Assembly (NCBI GenBank): GCA_937902865.1
Contig: CALFNJ010000321.1
Coordinates: 1-7,717 of the forward strand
DNA from: an uncultured Opitutaceae bacterium
GTDB taxonomy: Bacteria; Verrucomicrobiota; Verrucomicrobiia; Opitutales; Opitutaceae
Direction: 5' to 3'
Length of the DNA: 7,717 bases
The translations under genes and the position numbers were made by a program. The notes beneath the pieces are model-generated. The model was not told the origin of the DNA and searched no databases. It saw nothing but the letters and a program-made list of their open reading frames with translations. Below, one piece after another: positions 1-6,734 of the stretch. Positions within the stretch are counted from its first letter, which is position 1, and each line of letters begins with the position of its first letter.

Positions 1-1134
1 CTGGCGCTGTACTACATGATTCGGCTCGCGAAGGAGTACCCTGCTCCACGCTGGACCACTGCGATCAAGACCGGATTGGCGCTGGGCATGGCGATGGGAG
101 TGCGAGTCGGAGGACTCGTCCTGTTCGGACCCCTCGCCGTGGCGCTGGTCCTGACGGTCATCATCGGGTGGTGGCAAATCGGCTTTCGGGCGAGTTTCAA
201 GCCGACGCTCTGGCTCGCGCTGCAGCTCGGCCTGATCTTTCCGCTGGCCTGGGCGGTCATGGTCGCCGTCTGGCCGTTTGCCTGGACCGATCCCATCGAG
301 GCTCCTCGAATTGCGCTGGCGGAATTCGCCAAGTACCCGTGGGACGGGAATGTGTTCTACGAGGGGAAGCTGCTCAAACCCTGGGACCTTCCCTGGACCT
401 ATGTGCCCAATCTGCTCGTCCGCACCCTGCCGGAGCACATCCTGCTCGGCCTGCTCGCCGGCGTGCTTTCCTTCGGGCTGATTCGCCGCACAACGCTGGA
501 GTCCTCCCGCATGCCCGTGATCGCCACCTGCGTTCTGCTGGCCGCGTTCGTCTGGCCGCTCGGCGTGATCTGGAGCTTCGAGTCCAATCTCTACGATGGT
601 TATCGTCAGGTGCTTTTCATCGTCCCGCCCCTCATCCTGCTGGCAGCCGCCGGCACCTGGGGTTTGGTCCACCGGCTGAAGCAGCCTGCCGTGAAGCGAG
701 GCGTTATCGCGGTTTTCGGCCTCGCTCTCGTCGTGGTCGCCTATGATCTCGTGAGCCTGCATCCGTATGAATACATCTATTTCAATCGCTCCGTGGCCGG
801 CGGCCTGCCGCGGGCCAATCGGAGCTACGACTTGGACTACTGGGCTACAGCGGTGAGAGAAGCGACCGAATGGGTCGTGAAAAATTATTCGGCCCCCTCG
901 GGAACGACGGTGATTTATTCGATGAACGACGGTGAGCCGGACATGGTGGAGGAATTCATCCACGCCCGACCGGCCTCCGGAATAATTTTCCGTCGAGCCG
1001 TGAAAGAGGAAAAGGCCACGCTGCAATTCCTCATCCGTCGCGAGCGTCAGACGAGCGAGCCGACTGAAGGCCGGGTGCTGCATGTGGTCCGCCGTCAGGG
1101 TGTGCCGCTCGTGGATGTGGTTGAAACGCCCTGA
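1..1134 (+). CDS. GT39/ArnT-like membrane glycosyltransferase, 5'-truncated
   Basis: The reading frame is open from base 1, so the gene starts upstream and only its last 377 residues are here; the ATG at 16 is internal. The protein is multi-pass, with hydrophobic segments near in-window residues 24-55, 72-92, 138-160, 172-195, 204-222 and 234-252, followed by a soluble C-terminal part of about 120 residues. The blocks GVRVGG, SNLYDGYRQVLFIVPP (194-210), HPYEYIYFN (254-262) and YDLDYW (276-281) look like those of bacterial GT-C fold, dolichyl-phosphate-mannose-protein mannosyltransferase-like proteins. Members of that family move a sugar from a polyprenyl-phosphate carrier onto an acceptor on the outer side of the inner membrane. 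The catalytic acidic motif of the first loop is expected upstream and cannot be checked. Donor and acceptor are unknown. A second GT-C-like gene follows after 80 bp, suggesting co-transcription. Confidence 0.75.
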   Translation: MALYYMIRLAKEYPAPRWTTAIKTGLALGMAMGVRVGGLVLFGPLAVALVLTVIIGWWQIGFRASFKPTLWLALQLGLIFPLAWAVMVAVWPFAWTDPIEAPRIALAEFAKYPWDGNVFYEGKLLKPWDLPWTYVPNLLVRTLPEHILLGLLAGVLSFGLIRRTTLESSRMPVIATCVLLAAFVWPLGVIWSFESNLYDGYRQVLFIVPPLILLAAAGTWGLVHRLKQPAVKRGVIAVFGLALVVVAYDLVSLHPYEYIYFNRSVAGGLPRANRSYDLDYWATAVREATEWVVKNYSAPSGTTVIYSMNDGEPDMVEEFIHARPASGIIFRRAVKEEKATLQFLIRRERQTSEPTEGRVLHVVRRQGVPLVDVVETP

Positions 1135-1143
1135 GCCCAAACG

Positions 1144-1159
1144 CTTCCGGTGCCGGAAG
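1144..1159. other. small perfect hairpin between the two membrane-protein genes
   Basis: CTTCCGG at 1144-1150 and CCGGAAG at 1153-1159 form a perfect 7-bp stem with a 2-nt loop, 10 bp after the stop of the first glycosyltransferase. No T-run follows, so it is not a convincing intrinsic terminator. It may stabilise or process the transcript, or be chance. The rest of the 80-bp gap contains TTGACA at 1174-1179 without a matching -10 box. Confidence 0.3.
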
Positions 1160-1214
1160 GCACGGACTCCGGATTGACAATCCTTCCCGTTCCCTTGGCG
1201 ATACGCGCTCCGTC

Positions 1215-2894
1215 ATGCCAGCCGCCACGCCCCGCCAATCGACTGCCACGGAGAGCCCGACCGATCCGCGGTGGCGGCTGGCCACCTGGCTCGGCGGCGG
1301 AATCATCCTGGCCTTGCTCGTCTGGCAGCGGTGGGAGCTCGCGAACATCGCGCAATGGCGCGAGGATCAAACGACCAATCTTTGGCTGGGGCTGCAGACC
1401 TGGCGCGGCGCGTATCTGCCACCGATCGGCCTGATCAATTCGCTGGGCGTGCCAAATCCGAACGGCATGAACTGGATCGGATTCTTGCTCAGTATCATCC
1501 CTTCGCTGCGCGTCATCAGTTTCGTCCTGGGTCTCGCGCAACTGGCGCTGATCGCGCGCGTCTGCCAGCTGCTTTTCACCGGCAATCCGCTCCTCGGTGC
1601 CGCGGCGCTGCTCGTGGCCGGGTCCTGCCTGCAGGTGGTCCTGCCCGGCCTGGAATTTTGGGCCCAGTGGACCCTCGGCCTGGTCAATCTGCTGTTTTTC
1701 AGCGCGCTTTTCAGCCTGCGCCAGGGTTCGTCTCCTTTCCTCGCGATTTTCGTGATCGTCAATTGCGCGCTGGCCGCGCCGGCGCTCTATCTCGCCGGGG
1801 TGCTCAACAGCATCGGCTACGGCGTCATCCTCGTCCTCACCCTTCGCCATCAGCCGAACGTCTGGCGGAGCCTGATCGGCCGCGCCTGGCAAAAAGTTCT
1901 CTGGATCTCCGCGGTCCTGCTGCACCTCGTGCTCGTCTGGCTGCCTTTCGCGTGGATCGGCGCCTTTTCCGGCGTCGGTGGCTTGTCGCGCCCGATCTGG
2001 CAGCGGCTGAAGGAGGGCGGGCTGACGCTCGTCGACTTTCCTCTCACCCTCTACCGCCTCCTGCCCGACGGGATGGAATCCCTGTGTCAGGTCACGCCCA
2101 CGCTCATGAGTCCGCGGTTTTATCAGGCGCTGCGCTGGTCGCACGCTCTCGCTGCCGGCCTGATCGTTCTTTCCTGCCTCTGGCTTTGGCGGACACGGCA
2201 ATTCCGTCTCGGGTCGCTCCTCGTTTTTCCGCTTTTGCTCAGCATCCTGTCGCCGCTGCTCGGGGGCTTTGCCTGGGGCCTGGGCGAACGGCCCGATCAG
2301 GTGGTCCAGTTTCTTCCCTTGCTGCTGATCTTTGCCTTCAGCCTTTTTCGCGGTCGTTTCAAATGGCAGTGGCCGGTTTTCCGTCTCGCCGTGCTTTTCG
2401 CCGGGACGCACCTGCAGATGGGCCACCAACTGGAAACCGCGCTGGTCAATTACCGCGGCGAAAAACTGGGCGAAGCGGACCTGCCGCTCGACGACCGGCG
2501 GCGCGCCGTGGATTTCATCGCCGGCGACTGGCTGAACGGCGAGCATCACTCCGTCTCCGACCGGATTCCGGTCCACTACAGCTATGGCGAGGCGCCGCTT
2601 TTCCATGAGCCCGAGGTCGTGATGTGGGTCGGCATCATCCGGCGTTACGGCGGCATGATGTCCAACTGGTTTCCCGACAGCCCTTATACCATCGGACGCG
2701 GCTACGACTGGGAACTGATGCGGCGCTGGCACCTTGAAACCCAGGATAACGGCACGGCCGAGACGGAGCGCAGCTGGAAGGGCCAGCGCTACACACTTTC
2801 GATGGTCGGACTTCCCCCGCCCGCCTATCTGCCTTCTTCCGCGCAGCATCACGAATTCGGGCGCGTGCGCGTTTCCATCGTTGCTGAGCAATAG
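1215..2894 (+). CDS. divergent GT-C-like multi-pass membrane protein, putative glycosyltransferase
   Basis: The product has 559 residues. After a short Pro/Thr-rich cytoplasmic tail, a first membrane helix lies at about 23-40, followed by a loop carrying acidic residues E50-D51 (REDQ). That position matches where GT-C enzymes hold their catalytic Asp/Glu. The block GLINSLGVPNPNG (72-84), leading into the next helix, resembles GT39-type bacterial proteins. About eight to ten hydrophobic segments run to residue 400 (for example 89-120, 125-145, 153-168, 174-210, 228-250, 309-325, 333-355, 364-377, 388-400), and a soluble tail of roughly 160 residues ends the protein. A role in adding a sugar from a lipid carrier to an envelope glycan or protein is inferred from architecture only. 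The ATG at 1215 has no Shine-Dalgarno before it; it was chosen because it precedes the first helix by about 20 residues. It could instead be a non-catalytic membrane protein of unknown function. Confidence 0.65.
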   Translation: MPAATPRQSTATESPTDPRWRLATWLGGGIILALLVWQRWELANIAQWREDQTTNLWLGLQTWRGAYLPPIGLINSLGVPNPNGMNWIGFLLSIIPSLRVISFVLGLAQLALIARVCQLLFTGNPLLGAAALLVAGSCLQVVLPGLEFWAQWTLGLVNLLFFSALFSLRQGSSPFLAIFVIVNCALAAPALYLAGVLNSIGYGVILVLTLRHQPNVWRSLIGRAWQKVLWISAVLLHLVLVWLPFAWIGAFSGVGGLSRPIWQRLKEGGLTLVDFPLTLYRLLPDGMESLCQVTPTLMSPRFYQALRWSHALAAGLIVLSCLWLWRTRQFRLGSLLVFPLLLSILSPLLGGFAWGLGERPDQVVQFLPLLLIFAFSLFRGRFKWQWPVFRLAVLFAGTHLQMGHQLETALVNYRGEKLGEADLPLDDRRRAVDFIAGDWLNGEHHSVSDRIPVHYSYGEAPLFHEPEVVMWVGIIRRYGGMMSNWFPDSPYTIGRGYDWELMRRWHLETQDNGTAETERSWKGQRYTLSMVGLPPPAYLPSSAQHHEFGRVRVSIVAEQ

Positions 2895-2951
2895 ACGTCC
2901 GTCCCGGGGACTTCCCGAGCGCCGCGCCCTTGCTCCGCACCGACGCAGGCT

Positions 2952-4274
2952 TTGCCGGTCAATCCACTCGTGAAATCGGATATTCTCATCATCGGCGCCG
3001 GAGTTTCCGGTCTCGCCGCAGCGGCTGACCTCTCGCGTCGCGGCCTGAAGGTCTCGCTGCTCGAAGCCAGGGATCGCACCGGAGGACGGATCCTTTCGCT
3101 GCGACCTTCCGGCTGGGACCGCGCCGTGGAACTGGGTGCGGAGTTCATCCACGGCGGCAATCCGGAGCTGAGCCGCGTGCTGAAGCAGGCCGGGATCAAA
3201 AAACATCGATTGGAGATCTCCATGTGGTGGAGCGAACAGGGCCGGTTGGAACAGCGGCAGGATTTCTGGCCGTTGATCGAGCGCATCGTCGATCGCGTTC
3301 CCGCGCGGGACCGGGGCTGGTCGTTCGCGGAATTTCTTCGCCGGCAACCCCGGCTTTCCGCCTCCGAACGCAGGCTGGCAGGAAACTACGTGGGCAGCTT
3401 CAACGGCGGCCCAATCGGTCGGATCAGCGCGCATGCGCTTCGCGCCGACGGCGCGGGCGCCAAGAACGATGATTTTCTGCCCGACAAGCCGTATCGCTCC
3501 GTCGTCGACGAACTGGAACGTCAATGCCGCGCCCAAGGAGTTGAGCTCTATCTCCGGGCACCGGCCACCCAGGTGCGTTGGCGCGCGGGTGCCGCAACGG
3601 TCTCCTTCCATCAGGACGGCCAGGCAAAGCCGCGCGAGCTGAGCGCCCGAACTGTCCTCGTCACGCTGCCCCTCGGCGTTCTCCGGGCCAACCGGATGAA
3701 ATTTTCTCCCGCGCTCACCGCCAAACGAAAGCTGATCGCGCAGCTGGGCTGGGGTCGGGTCGTGCGCGTGGTGCTGCGCTTCCGGCCGGGCTTCTGGTCA
3801 GCGCCCTTTCTGCCGCGCCAGATCGCCCGGCAAAAGGGAAAGCACTTCGGCTTCGTCAACGCCCCCGGCGAAGCCATGCCCGTCTGGTGGGCGTTGCATC
3901 CACCCGCGCCGATCCTGACCGGCTGGGCTGGCGGAGAGATCGCCGACCCTCTGCTCGAGCTCCGTCCTGCGGCGCTGCTGCGCCAGGCGGTGCGGTCCTT
4001 GGCGAAGATTTTTTCCGTCCGGGAAAGCGAATTGGGCCGCTGGCTGGCGGACTGGCGGACCCACGACTGGCAGCACGACCCCTTCACGCTCGGAGCCTAC
4101 AGTTTTGCCGCCGCCGGCTGCGACGACGGCCCAAAGCGACTGGCTCAACCGGTGCAGAACACGCTGTTCTTCGCCGGGGAAGCCACCGCCGATGACCTCG
4201 GCACCGTGCACGGCGCCCTCGCGAGCGGTGTGCGCGCGGCGAAAGAGATCCGCAAGGCGCTCGCGAAAAGGTAA
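2952..4274 (+). CDS. flavin monoamine oxidase family protein (FAD-dependent amine oxidase)
   Basis: A 440-residue protein with the full amine-oxidase layout. The N-terminal Rossmann motif is GAGVSG (15-20), ending in an acidic E38 that binds the FAD ribose, then RTGGRI (42-47) and ELGAEFIHG (60-68). The middle has LVTLPLGVL (237-244), and W373 followed by DPFTLGAYSF (376-385). The C-terminal FAD-binding block is FFAGEAT (406-412) then GTVHGALASG (417-426). Such enzymes oxidise amines to aldehydes or ketones with release of H2O2; relatives act on polyamines, amino acids or carotenoid precursors, so the substrate is open. No signal peptide is seen, so it is probably cytoplasmic. The start is uncertain: TTG at 2952 has a weak AGG just upstream, and GTG at 2970 would give an N-terminus of MKSDILIIGAG. 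It follows the membrane protein by 57 bp in the same reading frame and probably shares its transcript. It is convergent with the dehydrogenase downstream. Confidence 0.88.
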   Translation: MPVNPLVKSDILIIGAGVSGLAAAADLSRRGLKVSLLEARDRTGGRILSLRPSGWDRAVELGAEFIHGGNPELSRVLKQAGIKKHRLEISMWWSEQGRLEQRQDFWPLIERIVDRVPARDRGWSFAEFLRRQPRLSASERRLAGNYVGSFNGGPIGRISAHALRADGAGAKNDDFLPDKPYRSVVDELERQCRAQGVELYLRAPATQVRWRAGAATVSFHQDGQAKPRELSARTVLVTLPLGVLRANRMKFSPALTAKRKLIAQLGWGRVVRVVLRFRPGFWSAPFLPRQIARQKGKHFGFVNAPGEAMPVWWALHPPAPILTGWAGGEIADPLLELRPAALLRQAVRSLAKIFSVRESELGRWLADWRTHDWQHDPFTLGAYSFAAAGCDDGPKRLAQPVQNTLFFAGEATADDLGTVHGALASGVRAAKEIRKALAKR

Positions 4275-4291
4275 GGCGAACCGTCGCCGCC

Positions 4292-4498
4292 GGAACGTTC
4301 AACCTTTCAACGCTCAACATCCAACGCTCAACGGTCGGCAGGATGCAGGCTGGAAGCTGAAAGCGGGATGTTCGCCGTCCGACCCTTTGCTGAGACCCTC
4401 CGTATCGCAGACGTCGAACCGGGCGTCCCAAGGGACGCCCCTACGTCGAATCCGGACGTTGAATGTTCAATGTTGAACGTTGGACGTTGAACGTTCCG
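4292..4498. repeat. long imperfect inverted repeat of 7-bp CAAC-containing units
   Basis: The 238-bp gap between two convergent genes (4275-4512) is nearly filled by this element. The left arm is about 4292-4336 and the right arm about 4455-4498. The reverse complement of the right arm aligns to the left arm at roughly 80% with one 1-bp gap. Both arms begin GGAACGTTCAAC read inward from the outside. Each is made of about five degenerate units of form NNTCAAC; in the right arm the units are 7 bp each (GTTCAAC, GTCCAAC, GTTCAAC, ATTGAAC, ATTCAAC). The central 118 bp holds a separate palindrome. No open frame here looks coding. Placed between convergent genes, it could end transcription from both sides as a large hairpin, although no T-run follows. 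Confidence 0.75.
4411..4450. repeat. palindrome flanked by 8-bp direct repeats
   Basis: Inside the larger inverted repeat, arms GGGCGTCCC (4421-4429) and GGGACGCCC (4432-4440) form a perfect 9-bp stem around AA. An exact direct repeat, ACGTCGAA, flanks it at 4411-4418 and 4443-4450, each 2 bp from the stem. The arrangement looks like a small mobile or palindromic element with a target duplication, or like a transcription-terminating hairpin without a T-run. Neither role is proven. Confidence 0.6.
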
Positions 4499-4512
4499 CG
4501 GCCCCGCCGCGG

Positions 4513-5199
4513 TCAGTCTTCGTAGCTGCCGACACTGAGCGAGCGGCCGTTGTCCTTCGGGCCGAACTTCAGGATGAACGGCGCCGCGACTTTCGCCCAG
4601 GCATCCGCCTTCGGATAGGCGGCGGCGCCGTCGGCCCAGGCGAGCCGCAGCATGTCCGTGTCGATCACCCCCGGATTGAGCGGAATCGCCGCCATGCCCG
4701 CCGGCAGTTCCTCCGCGAGCGCCTTGGTGAGTCCCTCCATCGCCCACTTCGACGCGCAATAGGGCGCGACGTCCGGCGAAACGCTCCGACCCCAGCCCGA
4801 GCTCAGATTCACGATCACGCCCTTCTTCCGCGCCACCATCGCCGGCACAAAATGCCGGATCACATTGGCGACGCCGCGGATGTTCACATCCACGAGTTTG
4901 GTGAACTCCCGGTCGTCCTGCTCCCAGAGCGGACCAGGGCGGTTCATCAGCGCGGCGTTGTTGATGAGCAAATCCGGCGGGCTCTCATTCTCGAGCACCT
5001 TCGTCGCCCAGAGCGCGACCTTGCTGTCGAGCGCGACATCCACGACCGAAAAGTCGTTCGGCGCCGGGTGCGTCGTACGCAGATCGAAGATCTCCGAGCC
5101 GCTCCGGCCGCAGCCGATGACGGTGTGCCCGCCGCGAATGAATTCCTCCGCCAAAGCCCGACCCAGTCCGCGCGTGACTCCCGTGATGACGATTTTCAT
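4513..5199 (-). CDS. short-chain dehydrogenase/reductase (SDR) family oxidoreductase
   Basis: The 228-residue protein has all classical SDR landmarks: cofactor motif TGVTRGLG (6-13), acidic D54 of the VDV adenine-binding block, NNAA (80-83), N106 of the catalytic tetrad, S133/S134 in NLSSGWG, Y147 and K151 in YCASK, and NPGVIDTD (175-182) after the active site. R32, after the second strand (CGRSG), suggests a preference for NADP(H), which is an inference. It should be a soluble cytoplasmic oxidoreductase that reduces a carbonyl or oxidises an alcohol; the substrate cannot be read from sequence. It is slightly shorter than the usual 245-260 residues because the segment after the second strand and the C-terminus are short. 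ATG at 5199 directly precedes the first strand KIVITG, so the start is well placed. It is separated from the upstream exbD-like gene by a 321-bp repeat-filled gap and is probably transcribed alone. Confidence 0.9.
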   Translation of the reverse strand: MKIVITGVTRGLGRALAEEFIRGGHTVIGCGRSGSEIFDLRTTHPAPNDFSVVDVALDSKVALWATKVLENESPPDLLINNAALMNRPGPLWEQDDREFTKLVDVNIRGVANVIRHFVPAMVARKKGVIVNLSSGWGRSVSPDVAPYCASKWAMEGLTKALAEELPAGMAAIPLNPGVIDTDMLRLAWADGAAAYPKADAWAKVAAPFILKFGPKDNGRSLSVGSYED

Positions 5200-5267
5200 G
5201 CGAGCAATCTCACGAGGCAGATGCTGGACGCCGAGAAAAATACATGATCATCGATCCCCAGCAAACC

Positions 5268-5500
5268 GGTCTCACGCGAAACCGCGAAAAACACAATTTT
5301 CCAAGCCACGGAGGGTCTCACACGAAGCCACGAAGATCACGAATCCATTACCAGAGCAGTTCGCGGTTTGGACTTTCGTGACCTTCGCGGCTTCGTGTGA
5401 GACCGGTTCGAATTCACCAACCTCCAACCCTCATGGAAATCAGCACCAGAAAGAATGACGATCGAATCCGTCTTCGCGATCTTCGCGTTTTCGCGTGACG
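5268..5500. repeat. nested inverted repeats of CGCGAAG/CACGAAG-type units
   Basis: The 321-bp gap between the exbD-like gene and the dehydrogenase (5200-5520) has no gene but holds four related blocks. Two are on the + strand: A at 5268-5294 and B at 5314-5343. Two are on the - strand: B' at 5375-5404 and A' at 5472-5500. B and B' are 30 bp each and match at 28 of 30 as inverted copies, with a 31-nt loop. A and A' are looser copies of the same theme. Each block is built from units such as CACGAAG or CGCGAAA repeating every 8-9 bp, and A, B and B' share the start GGTCTCAC. The order A-B-B'-A' makes a nested palindrome able to fold as one long hairpin. It may end the exbB-exbD transcript or be a dispersed repeat. 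Confidence 0.75.
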
Positions 5501-5520
5501 CCCTCCGGAACTCCCAACCC

Positions 5521-5925
5521 CTACTTCCGCGTCTGCATCACGACCTTGTTCAGGCCGAGCTTGCGGCAGGTGTCCCAGACTTCGGTGACCCGCTTGAACT
5601 GCGTGACCTCGTCCGCCCGCACCAGCACCGGAGTGTCCTTGTTGACCCGGTGCACCTCGGTGAGGAGCCCGGCCAGCTGGTCGTCGGTGATGGCGCGGCC
5701 GTTGAAGGTCAGCTTGCCTTCCTTGTCGACGCCGATCTCGACCTTGCCGTTGAACTCGTTTTTGCCCGCGGTCTGGACCTTCGGCACCGTGATGTTGAGC
5801 GTGCGGCTCGCGCTGAAGCGCATCGTCACGAAGGCGAACAGCACCAGCATCACCAGCACGTCGATGAGCGGCACCAGCGGCAGCTCGGGACGGCGGTAGC
5901 GTTTATTGGCGCGCAGACCGCTCAT
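5521..5925 (-). CDS. exbD: ExbD/TolR-family biopolymer transport protein
   Basis: A 134-residue protein of the usual ExbD/TolR size and layout: a short basic cytoplasmic N-terminus (1-16), one membrane helix at about 17-36 (LPLVPLIDVLVMLVLFAFV) and a periplasmic domain of about 95 residues. D22 within the helix matches the conserved Asp that carries protons in this family. The periplasmic part contains the typical block KEGKLTFNGRAIT (68-80) and the end KVVMQTRK. With its ExbB partner it should use the proton gradient to drive a TonB-like protein and outer-membrane uptake, or a Tol-like process. Its ATG overlaps the stop of the upstream gene (ATGA, 5922-5925), so the two are translationally coupled. 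No tonB or tolA gene is visible here, so ExbD versus TolR cannot be settled from context. Confidence 0.88.
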   Translation of the reverse strand: MSGLRANKRYRRPELPLVPLIDVLVMLVLFAFVTMRFSASRTLNITVPKVQTAGKNEFNGKVEIGVDKEGKLTFNGRAITDDQLAGLLTEVHRVNKDTPVLVRADEVTQFKRVTEVWDTCRKLGLNKVVMQTRK

Positions 5926-6524
5926 CGCACCAGTTCCTTCACCGTGGTCGTGGTGCGGGCGAGAATGCGCTCCAGCAGCACGTCGAGGCGCGCGGCGTGG
6001 TGCTCGATGCGGCGGTGAAGATAGCCGTTGCCGACCAGCGCGACGACCGCGATGCAGAGACCGAGCAGCGTCGCGGCCAGCGCGTAACCGACGCTCTCCG
6101 TGAATTGCACGGGATCGGGCATGTGCGTCTCGGGGTCGATCACGGAGAAAGCCGCGAGCAGGCCGGACACCGTGCCGATGAGACCGATGAGCGGAGCGCC
6201 GGTGTAGATCGTGTCGAGATAGCTGACGCCGCGCTCCATCTTCATGACCTCGAGGCGGGCGTAGGCCTTGGCGCCATCGGCGTCACCGGGATGGCGCTCC
6301 ACGAAATTGATGATGCGGCCGAGCGCGGAATAGTTGCCGCCGGAGACCGGCTTCCCCTGCAAAGCCGAATCCGCGAGATCGTCGGGGATGATGGCCGCGT
6401 TGCGCAGCGCGAAGGCGCGCTCGAAAATGATGAAAATCGCCACCACCGAACAAAGGCCGAGAGGATACGCCAGCAAGCCGGCTTCCTTGATGAGACGCAT
6501 TCCGTCAATCGCGGCGAAAATCAT
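5922..6524 (-). CDS. exbB: MotA/TolQ/ExbB-family proton channel protein
   Basis: A 200-residue inner-membrane protein with three helices at about 15-35, 108-128 and 145-168, the topology of ExbB/TolQ. The signature TGAPLIGLIGTVSG (108-121) at the start of helix 2 is the family's most conserved block, and helix 3 contains the usual small-residue stretch ALAATLLGLCIAVVALVGN. A cytoplasmic loop of about 70 residues lies between helices 1 and 2. It should form the pentameric channel that, with the overlapping exbD-like product, turns proton flow into force on a TonB/TolA-type partner. ATG at 6524 is preceded by CATCCCC, with no Shine-Dalgarno. The 210-bp gap upstream (6525-6734) holds the leuD terminator-like hairpin and a small palindrome, so the pair probably has its own promoter. 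The alternatives are TolQ or an energiser of another transport system. Confidence 0.9.
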   Translation of the reverse strand: MIFAAIDGMRLIKEAGLLAYPLGLCSVVAIFIIFERAFALRNAAIIPDDLADSALQGKPVSGGNYSALGRIINFVERHPGDADGAKAYARLEVMKMERGVSYLDTIYTGAPLIGLIGTVSGLLAAFSVIDPETHMPDPVQFTESVGYALAATLLGLCIAVVALVGNGYLHRRIEHHAARLDVLLERILARTTTTVKELVR

Positions 6525-6559
6525 GGGGATGAATGGATATTATGTGCCCGTATGTGACG

Positions 6560-6576
6560 CCTTTGGAAAGCAAAGG
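6560..6576. promoter_or_regulatory. small palindrome upstream of the exbB-like gene, possible operator
   Basis: CCTTTG (6560-6565) and CAAAGG (6571-6576) form a perfect 6-bp inverted repeat with a 5-nt spacer, 36-52 bp before the exbB start. On the - strand a CATAAT hexamer, similar to a -10 box, lies between it and the start, but I see no good -35 box. A regulator site or chance are both possible. Confidence 0.2.
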
Positions 6577-6670
6577 TTCAGAAAAAGTAAGAAGGACGAA
6601 GGATGAATTAAGAGAACGGGCGGCCGGATCGCCTGCTCCCGAGCGGAGACGGCACGCCAGGCAAGCAAAC

Positions 6671-6699
6671 AGAGGCGGCCCCTGCTGGAGCCCGCCTCT
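6671..6699. terminator. GC-rich hairpin, probable leuD transcription terminator
   Basis: AGAGGCGG (6671-6678) pairs perfectly with CCGCCTCT (6692-6699) around a 13-nt loop, 36 bp after the leuD stop. In the direction of leuD transcription (- strand) the stem is followed by GTTTGCTTG, a weak T-rich tail. On the + strand it is followed by TTTTCTTCC. It may work in both directions. No + strand gene needs it, so ending leuD is the likely role. Confidence 0.45.
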
Positions 6700-6734
6700 T
6701 TTCTTCCTTCTTCCTTCCTAATTCCTACTTCCGC

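Noticed and set aside
1174..1204. Perfect TTGACA as a -35 box for the second membrane-protein gene
   Set aside because: No acceptable -10 hexamer occurs at 16-19 bp spacing, and the sequence is part of a small GGATT/AATCC palindrome; one hexamer is weak evidence.
1095..3611. 838-codon open frame on the - strand across two + strand genes
   Set aside because: Its codons lie exactly in register with the sense codons of both genes, so its stops would need sense TTA, CTA or TCA, codons avoided in GC-rich genomes. Its charged, Arg/Gln/Asp-rich composition is what the reverse complement of hydrophobic membrane-protein codons gives. No domain is recognisable.
4480..5247. 255-codon open frame on the + strand opposite the dehydrogenase
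   Set aside because: It is in exact antisense register with a gene that has all SDR motifs, and its product is Arg-rich without any recognisable domain.
5455..6557. Two + strand open frames (5455-6018 and 5997-6557) opposite the exbD- and exbB-like genes
   Set aside because: Both are in antisense register with well-supported genes; the charged composition mirrors the hydrophobic sense proteins.
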